Positions 1 to 10,087 are shown, numbered from the stretch's first letter. The stretch: 64,000 bases of DNA from Aurantibrevibacter litoralis (GCF_034651555.1 NZ_JAYEEQ010000001.1:248001-312000), one strand, 5' to 3'. Notes: generated by a model not told the origin, from the letters alone. Numbers and translations are program-made.

Positions 1-119
1 TTAGTGCGGTTGTTTTCAAAAAAGATCGTCTTCCGTATGATGTTTTTAACGTTGTCATTTTCTGTTCATTATTTTATTTAGTACTTGTACACCTGGCGTT
101 AAAGGCAGGAAAAAGCGTA

Positions 120-584
120 TTACACAACATTACTGGAAGCAGCTGTTTTAATAGCCGCTTTTATACGTGTGTAGGTGCCACAACGACAAATATTCCCGTT
201 CATGGCATTTTCTATCTGTTCATCTGTAGGATTTGGATTGTCCTTGAGGAAGGCTGCTGCATTCATGATTTGACCCGCTTGACAATAGCCGCATTGGGGC
301 ACATCGTGCTCTAGCCATGCTTGTTGCACCGGATGATCGCCATTTTCTGATAGCCCTTCTATAGTGGTCAGTTTCTTACCCTCGGCAGCAGAAGCAGGTA
401 GTTGACAAGAGCGGACAGCCACACCATCCAAATGAATGGTACAGGCACCGCATTGTGCAATACCACATCCGTACTTGGTGCCTACTAGATTCAAATGATC
501 CCGTAAAACCCAAAGCATAGGGGTTGTGGGATCTACATCTACCACCTGATTTTTACCGTTGATGTTTAAATTGAATGTTGCCAT
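120..584 (-). CDS. 2Fe-2S subunit of isoquinoline 1-oxidoreductase-type molybdenum hydroxylase (copy 1)
   Basis: Small electron-transfer subunit of a xanthine-dehydrogenase-family hydroxylase; it should pass electrons from the molybdenum subunit to an acceptor. The 154 residues hold both expected clusters: a plant-ferredoxin-type 2Fe-2S site (C40, C45, C48, C60) and a C-terminal 2Fe-2S site (C98, C101, C133, C135, in CGYCQAGQ and CRCGTY). The length is typical of IorA-like proteins. It is nearly identical to the copy at 3111-3575, so the pair arose by duplication. It lies 241 bp downstream of its large subunit. No signal peptide is visible; it may ride out with the Tat-exported partner. No FAD subunit is nearby, as usual for the Ior subgroup. 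The substrate cannot be told from sequence. Confidence 0.88.
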   Translation of the reverse strand: MATFNLNINGKNQVVDVDPTTPMLWVLRDHLNLVGTKYGCGIAQCGACTIHLDGVAVRSCQLPASAAEGKKLTTIEGLSENGDHPVQQAWLEHDVPQCGYCQAGQIMNAAAFLKDNPNPTDEQIENAMNGNICRCGTYTRIKAAIKTAASSNVV

Positions 585-825
585 GGTTGTTGATTTGTAA
601 AATGAGTTTTAATTGATAATGAATGGTTTAAATTACTAAAAATTGTGCAATCTTTATGATATTTAGGAATTTTTAACGTATTAATTTTAAGTTATGGCTT
701 GGATATCATTAGCTAAAGTTGCGTCTTGCGCTACTTCAAACAACAGCTTTTGTGTTCCCTTAAAAAGCATCCGTGCAAACACTTGATTCCTGCCTAGGGT
801 TTGTTATGCCCTATGAGTGTGCCTA

Positions 826-3099
826 TTACGTTTTTAATTCTTGATTTGGAATTTCGGATGCAGCGTATTCCTTGCTAAAAGGTTGGTTGTAGAGACGTTT
901 CCCTTTGGCCTTATACAGCGCATTTGCCAATGCTGCGAAAACCGGAGGAAATAAAGGCTCTCCTAAGCCTGTTGGATCTATTTCATTCTGCACAAAATGA
1001 ATATCGATATTTTTGGGTGTCTCCTTCATGCGGATCATGCGATAGGTATCGAAATTTTTCTTTTCCGGCATACCATCCTTAAAAGTTAGTTCTCCAAAAA
1101 AGGCGTTTCCTATTCCGTCCACAATCCCTCCTTCGCCCATATTGGTAGCGGCATCCGGATTAATGACAATACCGCAATCTACTGCGGCACAAACATTTTT
1201 AACGACTGGCTGGTTGTTTTCTATAACGATATCTAGCACTTCTGCCACATAAGAGTTGTGACAGAAATAAGCCGCCACGCCTCGCGAAACACCAAGTTGT
1301 GCGTTGCTCCAATCCGATTTTTCTCGCACCAATTCGAGCACTCCCGCATACCGTGCCGCATCATAATCATTGTTTTCTCCAACGGGATTTGTTTTAGCTC
1401 GATCTAGCAATTCTAAACGGAATTGGATCGGGTCTTTTTGCATTTCTTCAGCCAATTCGTCTAAAAACGACTGTTCGGCACTGGCCATAAAGTTAGATCT
1501 GGGCGCCCTAAAAGCGCCTATGGTAATATTACTTTCTACTGCCCAACCCTCTGCAAGATAATTGTCTATAGCTCCTGCGGGAAACCGATTTGGAAAAAGG
1601 GGCGATTCCGGTACGCCACCTGCCTTTACGTGAAAAGCAAGAAGTGTATTATTTTTATCTAAAGCTGCCCTATAGGTTGCGCTGTAGGTAGGTCTGTAAA
1701 TGCCATAGGTCATGTCATCTTCTCGAGTGTAGACTAACTTTACCGGAGCATTAATTTTTTGGGAAATCACGGCAGCCTCTACCATGTGATGTCCGTAAGC
1801 TCTAATCCCAAAACCGCCGCCCATGCGCGCCAGTTTGATCTGGATTTTTTCTTTTGGAAGTCCCAAGCGGTCAGAAAGGGTTCTCATGGTAAATTCAGGT
1901 GCCTGAGCCGGACCGTAAATTTCAGCGCTTTCCGAAGTAACGTGCGCATAACAGTTTACAGGTTCCATGGTATTGTGCGAAAGGAAGGGTGCGGTGTACG
2001 TGCGTTCCACAATCCTATCTGCCTTTTTAAAAGCGTTTTCCGGATCGCCGTCTCGCCGTAAGATATTACCGGGTTTTTTGGCGAATTCGGCCATTTTTAC
2101 CACATGGTCTTCGGTGTTTTCTAAACCGGCTGGTACTTTTGCCTGTATTGTATTGCCAAAGGCATCCATGGTAAAACTGCTTTCGGGCATTTTTTCCCAT
2201 TCCACTTTTAGTGCTTTTTTTGCATTCATCACCTCCCAGGTCGTAGCACCTACAATAGCTACTATCTCTGTGAATGCGGCCGTATCAAAATAATTTCGTG
2301 CATAATCCTCATTAAAAACTTTAATAGGAAATATATCTTGAATACCCGGTAAACCTAAAGCTTCGGAGGTGTCTAAGGATTTTAGTTGCATTCCAAATGC
2401 CGGCGCATGGACAATCATTGCTGTGCGAGTCCCTTCTGGGGTATGATCTATAGAAAATAGAGGCTTGCCAACTACAATATTTTTGGCCTCTACATTTTTC
2501 TTAGAGTTTCCTATAATTTTATAGTCTTTTACTTCCTTAAATGCCACTTCTTCCGGTACGGAAAGTGTTGCGGCCAAAGAGGCCATTTCACCATAACTGG
2601 CTTTTTTCTCAGTAGCTTTGTGGTAAATAAAGCCTCCCTCAGTGGTAATTTCCGAAGACGGAACACTCCAAGATTGGGCTGCGGCATTTACCAACATTTG
2701 CCTGGCCGTAGCACCTGCTGTTCGCAATGGGTTCCAACCTTGTCGAATGCCCTGACTTCCTCCTGTAAACTGTCGCTCATAGCGTTCCGGGAAAAAATCA
2801 GCTTGTTCAATAAGTACTTTCTTCCAATCCACATCCAGCTCTTCCGCCAGAATCATGGGCATAGAAGTCTTCACATTAGAACCGAATTCGGGATTGGGCG
2901 AAAATAAGGTAATCAACCCATTGTCGCCTATCTTTATATAGCTGTTTAGTTCAAACCATTCTTTGGGAAGTGCTAACGCTTCTTCTTTACTTGGTTTACA
3001 ACCCGCCAACCAGCTAAAGCTTAGCATCATACCACCACCAGCTAGCGTGGATACTCTTAAAAAGGATCTTCTATCGATTGTTGATTTTGTAGATGTCAT
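826..3099 (-). CDS. molybdopterin-binding large subunit, isoquinoline 1-oxidoreductase beta-like (copy 1)
   Basis: Catalytic molybdopterin subunit (757 aa) of an aldehyde oxidase/xanthine dehydrogenase-family hydroxylase. The N-terminus has a Tat motif (RRSFLR, residues about 10-15) followed by a hydrophobic stretch ending LAGC, so it is probably exported and may be lipidated at that Cys. Cofactor-binding features include the glycine-rich GGGFG segment, FRAPRSNFMA, and the C-terminal GLGEP motif whose Glu (about residue 714) is the likely base. Eleven bp separate it from the upstream Fe-S gene of copy 2, so copies 1 and 2 may be co-transcribed. The family oxidises N-heterocycles and aldehydes; the substrate here is unknown. 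Confidence 0.88.
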   Translation of the reverse strand: MTSTKSTIDRRSFLRVSTLAGGGMMLSFSWLAGCKPSKEEALALPKEWFELNSYIKIGDNGLITLFSPNPEFGSNVKTSMPMILAEELDVDWKKVLIEQADFFPERYERQFTGGSQGIRQGWNPLRTAGATARQMLVNAAAQSWSVPSSEITTEGGFIYHKATEKKASYGEMASLAATLSVPEEVAFKEVKDYKIIGNSKKNVEAKNIVVGKPLFSIDHTPEGTRTAMIVHAPAFGMQLKSLDTSEALGLPGIQDIFPIKVFNEDYARNYFDTAAFTEIVAIVGATTWEVMNAKKALKVEWEKMPESSFTMDAFGNTIQAKVPAGLENTEDHVVKMAEFAKKPGNILRRDGDPENAFKKADRIVERTYTAPFLSHNTMEPVNCYAHVTSESAEIYGPAQAPEFTMRTLSDRLGLPKEKIQIKLARMGGGFGIRAYGHHMVEAAVISQKINAPVKLVYTREDDMTYGIYRPTYSATYRAALDKNNTLLAFHVKAGGVPESPLFPNRFPAGAIDNYLAEGWAVESNITIGAFRAPRSNFMASAEQSFLDELAEEMQKDPIQFRLELLDRAKTNPVGENNDYDAARYAGVLELVREKSDWSNAQLGVSRGVAAYFCHNSYVAEVLDIVIENNQPVVKNVCAAVDCGIVINPDAATNMGEGGIVDGIGNAFFGELTFKDGMPEKKNFDTYRMIRMKETPKNIDIHFVQNEIDPTGLGEPLFPPVFAALANALYKAKGKRLYNQPFSKEYAASEIPNQELKT

Positions 3100-3110
3100 G
3101 TCACTTGGAT

Positions 3111-3575
3111 TTATAAGGATTCAGATGTTGCTGCCGTTTTAATTGCTGCCTTTATTCTTGTATAGGTGCCGCAGCGACAAATATTGCCATTCATGGCGTT
3201 TTCAATTTGTTCATCAGTCGGATTTGGATTGTCTTTAAGGAAGGCTGCTGCATTCATAATCTGACCCGCTTGGCAATAGCCACATTGTGGTACATCGTGT
3301 GCTAACCATGCCTGTTGCACCGGATGATCGCCATTTTTTGATAGTCCTTCTATTGTGGTTAACTTTTTACCCTCGGCAGCAGAAACAGGCAGCTGACACG
3401 ATCGTACAGCCACGCCGTCCATATGAATAGTACAAGCACCGCATTGCGCAATACCACATCCGTACTTGGTTCCTACCATATTTAAATGGTCGCGCAAAAC
3501 CCAAAGCATGGGAGTAGTAGGATCTACATCAACTACGCTCTTTTGACCATTGATTTCTAAATTAAATTGTGCCAT
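3111..3575 (-). CDS. 2Fe-2S subunit of isoquinoline 1-oxidoreductase-type hydroxylase (copy 2)
   Basis: Paralogue of the gene at 120-584: 154 aa, same eight cluster cysteines (C40, C45, C48, C60, C98, C101, C133, C135), differing mostly by conservative changes and in the last few residues. It sits between the two large-subunit genes, 117 bp after copy 2 large subunit and 11 bp before copy 1 large subunit. Each large subunit is therefore followed by its own small subunit, which fits duplication of a two-gene unit rather than of a single gene. Confidence 0.88.
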   Translation of the reverse strand: MAQFNLEINGQKSVVDVDPTTPMLWVLRDHLNMVGTKYGCGIAQCGACTIHMDGVAVRSCQLPVSAAEGKKLTTIEGLSKNGDHPVQQAWLAHDVPQCGYCQAGQIMNAAAFLKDNPNPTDEQIENAMNGNICRCGTYTRIKAAIKTAATSESL

Positions 3576-3692
3576 GTGATTTTTATTTTATTAAATATAA
3601 CTGATGTCTTAGACATGTCGTAAATACAAATCAAACAAGAACTTACGAAAAACAATCAATTGCTCCTTTTTAGTATAAAATTCCTGTTCCAT

Positions 3693-5939
3693 TTATGAAT
3701 TCATCTGTTTTATAAACGGTTGTTCGTAAATTCGTTTCCCTTTGGCCTTATACAGCGCATTTGCCAATGCTGCGAAAACCGGAGGATAGGCTGGCTCACC
3801 CAGACCGGTAGGATCTATCTCACTTTGAACAAAATAAGTCTCAATTTCCGTTGGTGCTTCTTTCATTCGGATCATTCTATACGTGTCAAAATTGGTTTTG
3901 TCCGGTTTTCCTTCAGTAAATCCCAATTCACCATATAAGGCTGTTCCAATAGCGTCTACAACTGCACCTTCACACAAATTTTTGGCCGCATCGGGATTTA
4001 TGACCAATCCGCAATCTACGGCTGTGTACACTTTTTCTACCTGCACTTGGTTATTCTTAATCTTTACATCTACCACCTGAGCGGCATAACTATTGTGGCA
4101 AAAATAAGCTGCAACGCCTCGAGAAACCCCTTGTTTTTTAACACCCCAATTCGATTTTTCCTTTAATAAGTGCAACACACTGGCATAGCGTTCCGGGTCG
4201 TAGTCATTATGCTGCCCTACCGGATTTTCTTTGGCATTTTGTAAGAGCTCCAGTCTAAAATCGATTGGGTCTTTTCCTGCAGCTTCAGCCACTTCATCTA
4301 AAAACGACTGTTCTGAGGCAGCCATAAAGTTAGATCGGGGTGCTCTGAAGGAACCAATGGTAATATTAGTATTCATAGTCCAACTTTCCGCTAAATAGTT
4401 GGCCACAGCCCCTGCCGGAAAACGATTGGCATATAGAGGACTTTCCGGAACACCCCCAGCGTTGACGTGCAGCCCTATGAGCTCATTTTGGGCGTCCAGT
4501 GCAGCGCGGAACGTAGCTTGGTACATGGGGCGGTAGATGCCGCCGGTCATGTCGTCTTCACGGGAATAGACCAATTTTACGGGGGCTTTCATTTTTTGGG
4601 AAATAAGTGCTGCTTCTACCGCCCAATGGGAATAGGAACGACGCCCATAGCCACCGCCCAAACGGGTCATTTGTATGTCAATTTTTTCTAAAGGAAGTTG
4701 CAATCTCGCTGCCAAAACATGTTCTGTTAGCTCTGCTTTTTGCAAGGATCCCGAAAGTTGTGCGCTATCTTCCTTGACATCGGCATAAAAATTCATAGGC
4801 TCCATACAGTTATGGGCCAAAAAAGGAGCTACATAAGTAGCCTCTACAATTTTTGCAGCTTTTTTGAAGGCTTCTTCAGGATTGCCATCCCTGCGTACCG
4901 TTTTTGCGCTTTTTTTGGCGCTTACGGACATTTCTTTTTTGAGGGATTCTGTGTGTACCAGTCCAGCCGGAATGGTTACGGTATATTGTTGACCACCATA
5001 GGGAACACGTTCTTCTGTGTACGTTTCAAAAGGTTCCCAAGCTACGTTTAATGCCTTTTTTGCATTCATCACTTCCCATGTGGTTGTGCCCACTACGGCA
5101 ATCACTTCAAGAAACGTGCAGGTATCAAAATGTTGTCTTACATAGGCATCATCGAGCACTTTAATGGGAAACACAGCTTTGATGCCCGGCATGGCTTTGG
5201 CCTTTTCAACATCAAAAGATTTCAATTTCATGCCAAAAGCAGGAGGATGTACAATCATTGCCGTTAACATGCCTTCCGCATACGTGTCGATGCCAAAAAG
5301 TGGCTTTCCGGTAACGATGTTTTTGGCTTCTACATTTTTCTGTGAGGTGCCGATGATTTTGAAGTCGGAAATTTCTTTAAGCGGAACATCTTCGGGAACG
5401 GGCAGTGAGGCTGCTAATGAGGCCACTTCGCCATAATGGGCAGACCTAGTACTGCCCAAGTGTTTTAACATTCCTGCATCGGTCGTTATTTCGTCTTTAG
5501 GCACGTTCCACTGTTGTGAAGCGGCGGCAATAAGCATTTGTCTGGCTGTTGCACCGGCGGTGCGCAGGGTTTTCCAACTTGTACGTATGGCTTGACTGCC
5601 ACCTATAAACTGACGGGTAAAGTTGGCTGTGTCCAGCGGAGCCTGCGCTACGATAACTTTAGCCCAATCGGCATCTAATTCTTCTGCGACGATCATGGGC
5701 ATCCCGGTTTTTACATTTTGTCCTCCTTCCGGATTGGGCGACATAATGGTTACCAATCCGGTATCGCTGATCTTTAAAAAGCCATTTAATGTAACCCATT
5801 CTTTGGGAAGAACATCAGCCGTTTTGGCACCAGACTCGCATCCCACCAACCAACTCACGCCAATAACCATTCCGCCTCCGGCAAGAGCGGATACTCTTAA
5901 GAATGATCTTCGGTTTAGGGTTTTGATAGTGGATGTCAT
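3693..5939 (-). CDS. molybdopterin-binding large subunit, isoquinoline 1-oxidoreductase beta-like (copy 2)
   Basis: Second catalytic subunit (748 aa), clearly paralogous to 826-3099 but more diverged than the small subunits are from each other. Tat motif RRSFLR lies near residue 10, followed by a hydrophobic segment ending LVGC (possible lipobox). Cofactor-site motifs are GGGYGRRSY, FRAPRSNFMA and GLGEP (Glu about residue 715). The substrate-side segment differs from copy 1 (GRRSYSHW against GIRAYGHH), suggesting different substrate preferences; that is inference. It is the first gene of the Ior block, 164 bp downstream of the flavodoxin gene. Confidence 0.88.
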   Translation of the reverse strand: MTSTIKTLNRRSFLRVSALAGGGMVIGVSWLVGCESGAKTADVLPKEWVTLNGFLKISDTGLVTIMSPNPEGGQNVKTGMPMIVAEELDADWAKVIVAQAPLDTANFTRQFIGGSQAIRTSWKTLRTAGATARQMLIAAASQQWNVPKDEITTDAGMLKHLGSTRSAHYGEVASLAASLPVPEDVPLKEISDFKIIGTSQKNVEAKNIVTGKPLFGIDTYAEGMLTAMIVHPPAFGMKLKSFDVEKAKAMPGIKAVFPIKVLDDAYVRQHFDTCTFLEVIAVVGTTTWEVMNAKKALNVAWEPFETYTEERVPYGGQQYTVTIPAGLVHTESLKKEMSVSAKKSAKTVRRDGNPEEAFKKAAKIVEATYVAPFLAHNCMEPMNFYADVKEDSAQLSGSLQKAELTEHVLAARLQLPLEKIDIQMTRLGGGYGRRSYSHWAVEAALISQKMKAPVKLVYSREDDMTGGIYRPMYQATFRAALDAQNELIGLHVNAGGVPESPLYANRFPAGAVANYLAESWTMNTNITIGSFRAPRSNFMAASEQSFLDEVAEAAGKDPIDFRLELLQNAKENPVGQHNDYDPERYASVLHLLKEKSNWGVKKQGVSRGVAAYFCHNSYAAQVVDVKIKNNQVQVEKVYTAVDCGLVINPDAAKNLCEGAVVDAIGTALYGELGFTEGKPDKTNFDTYRMIRMKEAPTEIETYFVQSEIDPTGLGEPAYPPVFAALANALYKAKGKRIYEQPFIKQMNS

Positions 5940-6103
5940 ATCTATATTTTAATTTGATGAAGACAAGTAAAAAAAAACTCCATTTGACTAAAAATACTGG
6001 TTTTTAATGATATAGCCTTTGCCTTTTTCATTATATTAACATTCATCTTTTATTTGGCATTTGAGATTATTATTTTTTGAAAATTAAATTGACCAAATAG
6101 CGC

Positions 6104-6706
6104 TTATTCACTTAACAGACCCAGTCCGGACAACCACCTTTTCACTTCATCCCGCACTTGCTTTTCTTTTTCGTCCTTTATCACAAAATAAACGCCGTCC
6201 CTTTCAATGCCTCCTCGTGTTGAAAAAGCAGTTAAAACAGTGCTATTGGGACACATTTCTTTTAGCGTTTTGATACTGTTGCCCAAACCATATCCGGCAT
6301 TGCTGTTAAAAGGCACCACTTTTTTTCCACTGAGATCGTAGGTGCTTAGAAAACTTTTTACAGGGGGAGGTAACTGCATTCCCCAAGTAGGGAAACCAAC
6401 GAAAACCACCTTGTACCCATCCATTTTTTGAATCTTTGTTTTCAACGGCGGCAAGTAACCTGTTTCATTTTCTTTGGCAACTTGCGCCACAATAGCCTTA
6501 TAATTTTCCGGATAGGAACTTTCTAACTCCAAGGCCACAAGTGTCCCACCTATATGTTCATATATCATTTGAGCAACAGCCTTCGTGTTGTTTGTTCGCG
6601 ACAAATACACAATCAGAACCTTTTCCTCTAGCTGACCGGGGCTGAACATAGACCATAGCGGCAGAGAGGAGAAAACAATCAGAAATAGAAAAACTAATTT
6701 TCGCAT
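6104..6706 (-). CDS. flavodoxin with signal peptide
   Basis: A 200-aa protein with an N-terminal hydrophobic signal (residues 1-20) followed by a flavodoxin fold. It shows the phosphate-binding loop LSRTNNTKAVA after the first beta strand, the aromatic FMN loop around FPTWGMQLPPP, and the late GYGLGNS segment. Flavodoxins carry electrons on FMN; an exported one would work in the periplasm with redox enzymes. It lies 24 bp after the Tat-exported aldo/keto reductase and before the Tat-exported hydroxylases, which makes it a plausible partner of either. Some flavodoxin-like proteins are NAD(P)H-quinone reductases; the short loop favours the flavodoxin call. Confidence 0.75.
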   Translation of the reverse strand: MRKLVFLFLIVFSSLPLWSMFSPGQLEEKVLIVYLSRTNNTKAVAQMIYEHIGGTLVALELESSYPENYKAIVAQVAKENETGYLPPLKTKIQKMDGYKVVFVGFPTWGMQLPPPVKSFLSTYDLSGKKVVPFNSNAGYGLGNSIKTLKEMCPNSTVLTAFSTRGGIERDGVYFVIKDEKEKQVRDEVKRWLSGLGLLSE

Positions 6707-6730
6707 TAAAAACAGTGGGTTTTATGAGTT

Positions 6731-7885
6731 TTATTGATCTACCAAAGCCGTTTCAGGACCTCTGACACCAACTAAAGGTATTTTTTCCAAAGCGGTTCTG
6801 AATTCCGTTAATTCCTCTTTAGAAAATGCAACGGATAGCGCACCTTGGTTTTCTCTAACATGGTGCAATTTTATGGTACCGGGAATAGGAACAATGTACG
6901 GTCTTTGCGCTATTAGCCAAGCCAATGCTATTTGTGCGGGTGTAGCCTCTTTCTTTATTGCCCATGCCCGTACAAGCCTAAGTACCGGCATGTGCGCTTT
7001 TATAGCTTCGGGCGTAAAGTAGGGAACGGCCGAGAGGCGCGAATCTTGTGAAAAACAACTGTACTCGTTAAATTTATCTGCCAAAAAACCGCGGCATACC
7101 GGGCCCCAAGGCACAAAACCGATGCCCAAATCTCCGCAGGTGTCAATAACTTCGTTTTCTAATGTGCGTTGTATAATAGAGTATTCGCTCTGCACTGCAG
7201 CAACTTTTTGGACGGCATGTGCCTTTCTAATAGTTGCTGGTGCTACTTCGGATAGTCCGAAATGGAGCGCCTTGCCCTCTTTGATTAAATCCTTTACCGT
7301 TCCTGCGACATCTTCAATAGGTACATTGGGGTCTAAGCGATGTAAGTACACTAAATCGATACGATCTGTCCTAAGTCTTTTTAGCATGCCCTCTACGGCC
7401 TTTCTTATGTTTTCGGGTTTACTATTGCGTCCTCCACGACTTCCGGTTGACAGTTCAAAGCCAAATTTGCTGGCAATAACCACCTGGTCACGAATAGGCT
7501 GTAGTGCCTCGCCTACCAATTCTTCATCGGTAAAAGGGCCATATACTTCTGCTGTGTCAAAAAAGGTTACACCAAGATCAAAAGCCCCTCTTATGACCGG
7601 AATCATGTCTTTAGTGTCGCTGGGCGGATTGTAGCTACCACTTTTCATACTCATACAACCGAGACCTATGGCGGAAACCTCCAAGGTACCCAACCTACGC
7701 TTTTCGTTGGCGGGATGAGGGTTATGTTTTTTTTCTTTTTCATTAGTAGTGTTCCCTTGGGCAAATGCAAAAGGGGTTGCTGCCAATCCCGCACCTAAAA
7801 GCGTAGATTTTGAAAGAAAATCGCGTCGACTTGTGCTGCGATTCTCCTTGTCGTTCACCTTCGAGTTTTCAGTACCTTTTCTCAT
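6731..7885 (-). CDS. aldo/keto reductase with Tat signal
   Basis: NAD(P)H-dependent carbonyl reductase of the aldo/keto reductase superfamily (384 aa). A long charged N-terminus leads to a Tat motif (SRRDFLSK) and a hydrophobic region ending TPFAFA, so it is predicted to be exported already folded. Family landmarks in order: GLGCMSM, the active-site Asp and Tyr in FFDTAEVYGP, Lys in IASKFGFE, His in YLHRLDP, and the cofactor segment PIPGTIKLHHVREN. It lies 39 bp after the carboxylesterase and 24 bp before the flavodoxin, so it is probably in the same operon. The substrate is unknown. Confidence 0.85.
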   Translation of the reverse strand: MRKGTENSKVNDKENRSTSRRDFLSKSTLLGAGLAATPFAFAQGNTTNEKEKKHNPHPANEKRRLGTLEVSAIGLGCMSMKSGSYNPPSDTKDMIPVIRGAFDLGVTFFDTAEVYGPFTDEELVGEALQPIRDQVVIASKFGFELSTGSRGGRNSKPENIRKAVEGMLKRLRTDRIDLVYLHRLDPNVPIEDVAGTVKDLIKEGKALHFGLSEVAPATIRKAHAVQKVAAVQSEYSIIQRTLENEVIDTCGDLGIGFVPWGPVCRGFLADKFNEYSCFSQDSRLSAVPYFTPEAIKAHMPVLRLVRAWAIKKEATPAQIALAWLIAQRPYIVPIPGTIKLHHVRENQGALSVAFSKEELTEFRTALEKIPLVGVRGPETALVDQ

Positions 7886-7924
7886 TTCTGTTTTTTCTAA
7901 TTCAATTTCTACTTTGAGATTCTT

Positions 7925-9556
7925 TTAAATTCCCCGGGTTTGCAGTTGATTTTTCAATTTATTAAATGCTTTTTCAATGACATCCAATCTTTCTTTTCTT
8001 GGATCCGGGATTCCTAAAAATTGACCATCGGCCTGCACATCGAGAATTTGGTTGGTTTCCGGTGTGTACGAAGGCCATTTTGGTAAGCCATCTCCGTTGG
8101 GATTGCCGGTTTTGGCGAAATTAGCCCAATACGTATTCATAATTTTAGCCACTTCTTTCTCTTCCGGCGTTGTTTCCGGGTTGCCCCAACGGGCATGCAA
8201 ATTGTTAAAAACATACCCCACTTCGGAGCCATGTCCTGCACCGTAGCGCATGCGCTCTTTCATGGGCGCCGGCACAAAGCCAAAATGGTAGATGTACGTT
8301 GGTTGTGCCTTAGCCGCAAAGACTTTGGCCGTAAACCGTCCGGGCTCTGCCCATACCCAATCGGTATTGAACTTTGTAATGACCTCAGCAAATTCTTTGG
8401 TGCCATCGGGGTCATAGGCGCTTTTGGCCTCATCTTTATATTCGCCAAAAAGTGCAAATAGTGCTTCTTTAGTGGTACTTGTATTGACAAAACTACCTCC
8501 TATTTCGGCACTATTAGATCCTATAAGTAATGGAATATTTAACTGACGCCCTGCCTTGTAGGCATTTTCTGCGGTTTCTACAACCAAGGTGCCATCCAAA
8601 ATTGGCCCGGAATAGGTTCGTGGCCCTCCCTCGCCATCCGTTTCCTGACCGCTGTCCACAATATCTTCTACACTCAAAGCTCTCAATTTAGTAAGTGCGG
8701 CAGCATCTGTTCCGGTAATTCTATGTTTACGGGCAAAGTTTATGCCTATAGTTTCTGCGGATACGGCATAGAAGGGATCCTCATTTTCTTTACGGATGGG
8801 TCTTCCCGTAAGGACACCGTCCCTGCCACCACCAGACTCACTAATGGCTTTATGAAAAAGACCTTTTGCCGAGGGTATGGTCATTAGGGAATGAACGGAA
8901 ACCCCTCCGGCAGAAAAACCAAAAATAGTAACATTGTCCGGGTCGCCCCCAAAGGCAGCAACGTTTTTCTGAACCCATTGCAGTGCTGCAATTTGATCCA
9001 TATAGGCATAACTACCCTTTGGTTCTTCAGGATGTGCTGCACTTAAGGCGGGAAAAGCAAAATGACCCAAACGTCCCAAACGGTAATTGATGGTAATCAA
9101 GATAATGCATTGCTTGGCAAATGCATTGCCCGCCGCACCGGGGTCGGAGCCGCTGCCTCCTACAAAACCGCCGCCGTGAATCCATACCATTACAGGTAAT
9201 TTGGTGTCTGTTTTTACAGTAGCGGGTCTCCACAAATTAAGGTAAAGACAATCTTCTGAAGAACCTGCACTTATAGTACCGGGTGCACCGCCCCATCCGG
9301 ACTGTGCGCAATTGGCACCGTATTCTGTCGCATCCCATTCGCCCTCCCACGGTTTAACCGGTTGCGGCGGTCGCCAGCGAAACTCGCCCACGGGCGGGGC
9401 GGCAAAAGGAATTCCTTTAAAGCTGTCCACATCTCCCTCGGTAACCCCACTAAGCATCCCGGGTTCTGTTTTTACCTTCACAGCACTTGTAACACTTTCT
9501 TGAGCAGTAATTGCTATACTGAAAACCAATGCCAACCCTATAATGTATTTTTTCAT
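7925..9556 (-). CDS. type B carboxylesterase, secreted
   Basis: Alpha/beta hydrolase of the carboxylesterase type B family (543 aa) with a Sec signal (MKKYIIGLALVFSIAITAQ). The oxyanion-hole HGGG is at residues 127-130, the nucleophile Ser215 lies in GFSAGG, and the expected His is in GAGHGSEVGY (about residue 440). It should cleave carboxylic esters in the periplasm or outside the cell. Its position between NTF2-like genes and an aldo/keto reductase suggests one pathway acting on an ester-containing compound, with later reduction and hydroxylation; the compound is unknown. Confidence 0.85.
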   Translation of the reverse strand: MKKYIIGLALVFSIAITAQESVTSAVKVKTEPGMLSGVTEGDVDSFKGIPFAAPPVGEFRWRPPQPVKPWEGEWDATEYGANCAQSGWGGAPGTISAGSSEDCLYLNLWRPATVKTDTKLPVMVWIHGGGFVGGSGSDPGAAGNAFAKQCIILITINYRLGRLGHFAFPALSAAHPEEPKGSYAYMDQIAALQWVQKNVAAFGGDPDNVTIFGFSAGGVSVHSLMTIPSAKGLFHKAISESGGGRDGVLTGRPIRKENEDPFYAVSAETIGINFARKHRITGTDAAALTKLRALSVEDIVDSGQETDGEGGPRTYSGPILDGTLVVETAENAYKAGRQLNIPLLIGSNSAEIGGSFVNTSTTKEALFALFGEYKDEAKSAYDPDGTKEFAEVITKFNTDWVWAEPGRFTAKVFAAKAQPTYIYHFGFVPAPMKERMRYGAGHGSEVGYVFNNLHARWGNPETTPEEKEVAKIMNTYWANFAKTGNPNGDGLPKWPSYTPETNQILDVQADGQFLGIPDPRKERLDVIEKAFNKLKNQLQTRGI

Positions 9557-9621
9557 TTTTCTAACTATTCTAAATTAAGCAACCCTAAATTAATGCACTC
9601 AAAAACAGCGCTGTTTTAATT

Positions 9622-10062
9622 TTAGCTCGTCAGCTTACTAAAAGTCAAATCGGCCAATTTCCATTGGTTATTTTCCTTTACATACACCTCGGTCACCATA
9701 AAAGGGTTGGTAACCTCATTGCTGCCCACAACAGCCAAAAGTGTAATACGGTTCCAAAGAATGACGGTGTTTTCGTTCAGCACTTCTACCATCACCTCGA
9801 GCACGTCGGCTTTTTTGTAGTGGATGAAGCCGTTTCTAATGATTTCTACCTCTCGCTCTTTTCCCCAAGTGCCTCACATGTGTACAAATTTGGATTTGTC
9901 ATGAAAAAGTTCTGCCAAGGCATCGGCATTTTTATCGGCCATCCATTGCCATTTTTGGGTAGATAGTGCTCTTATTTCGTTTTCCATATCTGCGGATTGC
10001 GCCCTTGCAATTTGCCCACAAAACATAAGTAGTAAAAAACCAAAGGCAATTCTTTTAATCAT
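9622..10062 (-). pseudogene. NTF2-like/SnoaL-like (DUF4440-type) gene broken by an in-frame TGA
   Basis: Paralogue of the intact gene at 10088-10549. From the ATG at 10062 it encodes a signal peptide (MIKRIAFGFLLLMF, ending ARA) and the conserved KWQWMADK and FVHM segments, then meets TGA at about 9874-9876 where the paralogue has a Ser codon (HM, stop, GTW against HMSGSW). The frame stays open after the stop through ILWNRITLLAVVGSNEVTNPFMVTEVYVKENNQWKLADLTFSKL to 9622, so this single nonsense codon is the only visible lesion. That suggests recent loss, a sequencing error or, less likely, readthrough. Confidence 0.75.
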
Positions 10063-10087
10063 AGGTTGTATGTTTAGAGGTAATAAA

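Noticed and set aside
1..119. Possible gene end at the left edge
   Set aside because: The TTA at position 1 read on the minus strand meets another stop within a few codons; no coding frame is supported.
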